From Candidatus Peribacteria bacterium (GTDB lineage Bacteria; Patescibacteriota; Gracilibacteria; Peribacterales; Peribacteraceae), in assembly GCA_903854455.1 (NCBI GenBank), contig CAINWJ010000143.1, positions 1 to 5,900 of the forward strand: a stretch of 5,900 nt of DNA. Reading direction: 5' to 3'. Made by a program: the position numbers and the translations under genes. Position 1 is the first letter of the stretch. Each line of letters starts with the position of its first letter. Positions 5,241 to 5,900 of the stretch are shown here, one piece after another. Below the pieces are notes generated by a model that did not search any database, was not told the origin of the DNA, and worked only from the letters and a program-made list of their open reading frames with translations.

Positions 5241-5320
5241 TTTTCGCAGCTGCGACGCCGCGTCGCAGACGGCGGCGCATGCCGCCGATTTACCGGGACG
5301 CGGCGTCCCGGCTGCGGGAA
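5241..5320. repeat. Compact three-hairpin palindromic element with closing stem
   Basis: Three perfect hairpins lie side by side: 5250-5268 (8-bp stem CTGCGACG, loop CCG), 5270-5287 (7-bp stem CGGCGGC, loop GCAT) and 5293-5311 (8-bp stem CCGGGACG, loop CGG). The flanks CGCAG (5245-5249) and CTGCG (5312-5316) pair to close all three, extended by two G·U and two A-T pairs through TTTT (5241-5244). The cores of hairpins 1 and 3, 5254-5264 and 5297-5307, are exact 11-bp reverse complements, so the whole element is symmetric about hairpin 2. It fills the gap between the RNase HI-family stop and the VanW promoter. No T-run follows a stem on either strand, so it is not a standard terminator. A REP/BIME-like or MITE-like repeat is my best reading. 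Confidence 0.8.
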
Positions 5321-5325
5321 AAAAA

Positions 5326-5892
5326 TCAATGCTTTCCCATCCCCACCTCCAGCTCATCCAATGCTCTATTGACCAGTGCATCCGCCCGGACATTTTGCTC
5401 GCGGGGAATGTAGACGAAGCTGAGCTGCGGGAAGTGAGTCTTGAGTTCCATGATCTCCTCGATGATCGGCTGAAAGCTTGCCATCTTCACGCGGTACTCT
5501 CCATTGAGCTGCTTCACGACTAATTCCGAATCGAGGTGGCAGATCAGATGATTGGGGCAGAAATCCTTCGCGATTTTGAGTCCCGCGATCAATGCCTGAT
5601 ATTCCGCAATATTATTGGTCGCGATACCGATGGCTTCGCCGTATTCACGGAGGATCTCATCTTTCATGGGATCGATCAGCACGCAGCCGACCGCCGCACG
5701 ACCGGGATTGCCACGCGAGCCGCCGTCGGTATAGAGGTGGAGCGTGCCGCCAACAGCTAAAGGCTGCTGTTCTCCGGGGATGCCTTTCTCCAGTTCTTTC
5801 GTCACCGCATCGGCAACGAACCGTTCCCTATCCTTGGCTTTCGGGAAGATCGTCTGGAGTTTGCGTTCGAGGGAGGCGGGGAGGCGGGTCAT
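5326..5892 (-). CDS. RNase HI-family protein with ribbon-helix-helix-like N-terminus
   Basis: A 188-residue protein. The RNase H fold begins near residue 50 with LYTDGGSRGNPGRAAVG (first Asp D56), continues with TNNIAEYQALIAGL (E97) and LDSELVVKQLNG (D121), and ends with IPREQNVRADALVNRALD (D171). All four metal-binding acidic residues are present, so it should be active on the RNA strand of RNA-DNA hybrids, removing R-loops or primers. It belongs to the compact type lacking the basic protrusion of E. coli RNase HI. The first 38 residues are extra: RLPASLERKL, then DRERFVADAVTKELEKG, resembling the strand and two helices of ribbon-helix-helix DNA-binding proteins. The start ATG lies 8 bp from the window edge, so its promoter cannot be judged. 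The stop is followed on its strand by seven T and the hairpin element. Confidence 0.9.
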   Translation of the reverse strand: MTRLPASLERKLQTIFPKAKDRERFVADAVTKELEKGIPGEQQPLAVGGTLHLYTDGGSRGNPGRAAVGCVLIDPMKDEILREYGEAIGIATNNIAEYQALIAGLKIAKDFCPNHLICHLDSELVVKQLNGEYRVKMASFQPIIEEIMELKTHFPQLSFVYIPREQNVRADALVNRALDELEVGMGKH

Positions 5893-5900
5893 GGGCGGAA

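Noticed and set aside
5241..5320. tRNA gene, because of the cloverleaf shape
   Set aside because: Stem and loop sizes are wrong (3-4-nt loops), there is no GTTC-type T loop and no anticodon loop of seven bases.
5241..5325. Intrinsic terminator for the RNase HI-family gene
   Set aside because: The seven T on that strand come before the stems, and no T-run follows the last stem.
5195..5329. 45-residue N-terminal extension of the VanW protein
   Set aside because: It is translated from the palindromic element, is Arg/Pro-rich without similarity, and precedes an obvious signal peptide that starts at the GTG.
1..5900. Alternative genetic code with UGA as Gly
   Set aside because: TGA serves as the stop at 500-502, in the VanW gene and in the RNase HI-family gene, and no recognised gene contains an internal in-frame TGA.

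Overview
The window reads as bacterial chromosome, most likely from a Candidate Phyla Radiation (Patescibacteria) genome; a Peregrinibacteria/Peribacteria-like lineage is my best guess. The grounds are a small two-helix pilin of the type IV secretion pilin kind common in that group, a VanW protein, a compact RNase HI-family protein, moderate-to-high GC, and genes that start almost immediately after a -10 box with no Shine-Dalgarno sequence. TGA ends three genes and never occurs inside one, so the UGA=Gly code of Gracilibacteria/Absconditabacteria is not used here. The lineage is inferred from gene content; no marker gene is present.

Layout. 1-181: a short-repeat inverted array, then an extended -10 promoter. 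182-502 (+): small membrane pilin-like protein. 503-764: a second inverted short-repeat array and a weak promoter. 765-1370 (+): five-repeat TPR protein whose last codons lie inside a third inverted array (1349-1434). 1455-2423 (+): cell-division protein FtsX without an adjacent FtsE. 2510-3202 (+): an AT-richer gene of unknown function whose C-terminus resembles part of a response-regulator receiver domain. 3246-4007 (+): recombination mediator RecO. 3875-5194 (-): exported VanW-domain protein, convergent with recO and overlapping it by 133 bp. 5195-5325: a compact GC-rich multi-hairpin element. 5326-5892 (-): RNase HI-family protein with an extra N-terminal segment resembling a ribbon-helix-helix.

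The genes do not form one pathway: envelope and division functions (pilin, FtsX, VanW) are mixed with DNA metabolism (RecO, RNase HI) and two proteins of unknown role. Most appear to be transcribed singly, each from its own promoter.

The most unusual content is non-coding. Three unrelated repeat sequences share one architecture: 7- or 8-bp units in tandem, then the same units in opposite orientation, each placed just upstream of a promoter. A fourth element, 80 bp with three perfect hairpins and a closing stem, lies upstream of the VanW promoter. In addition, four of the six genes whose upstream region is visible have a -10-like hexamer 6-7 nt before the start codon, which predicts leaderless mRNAs.
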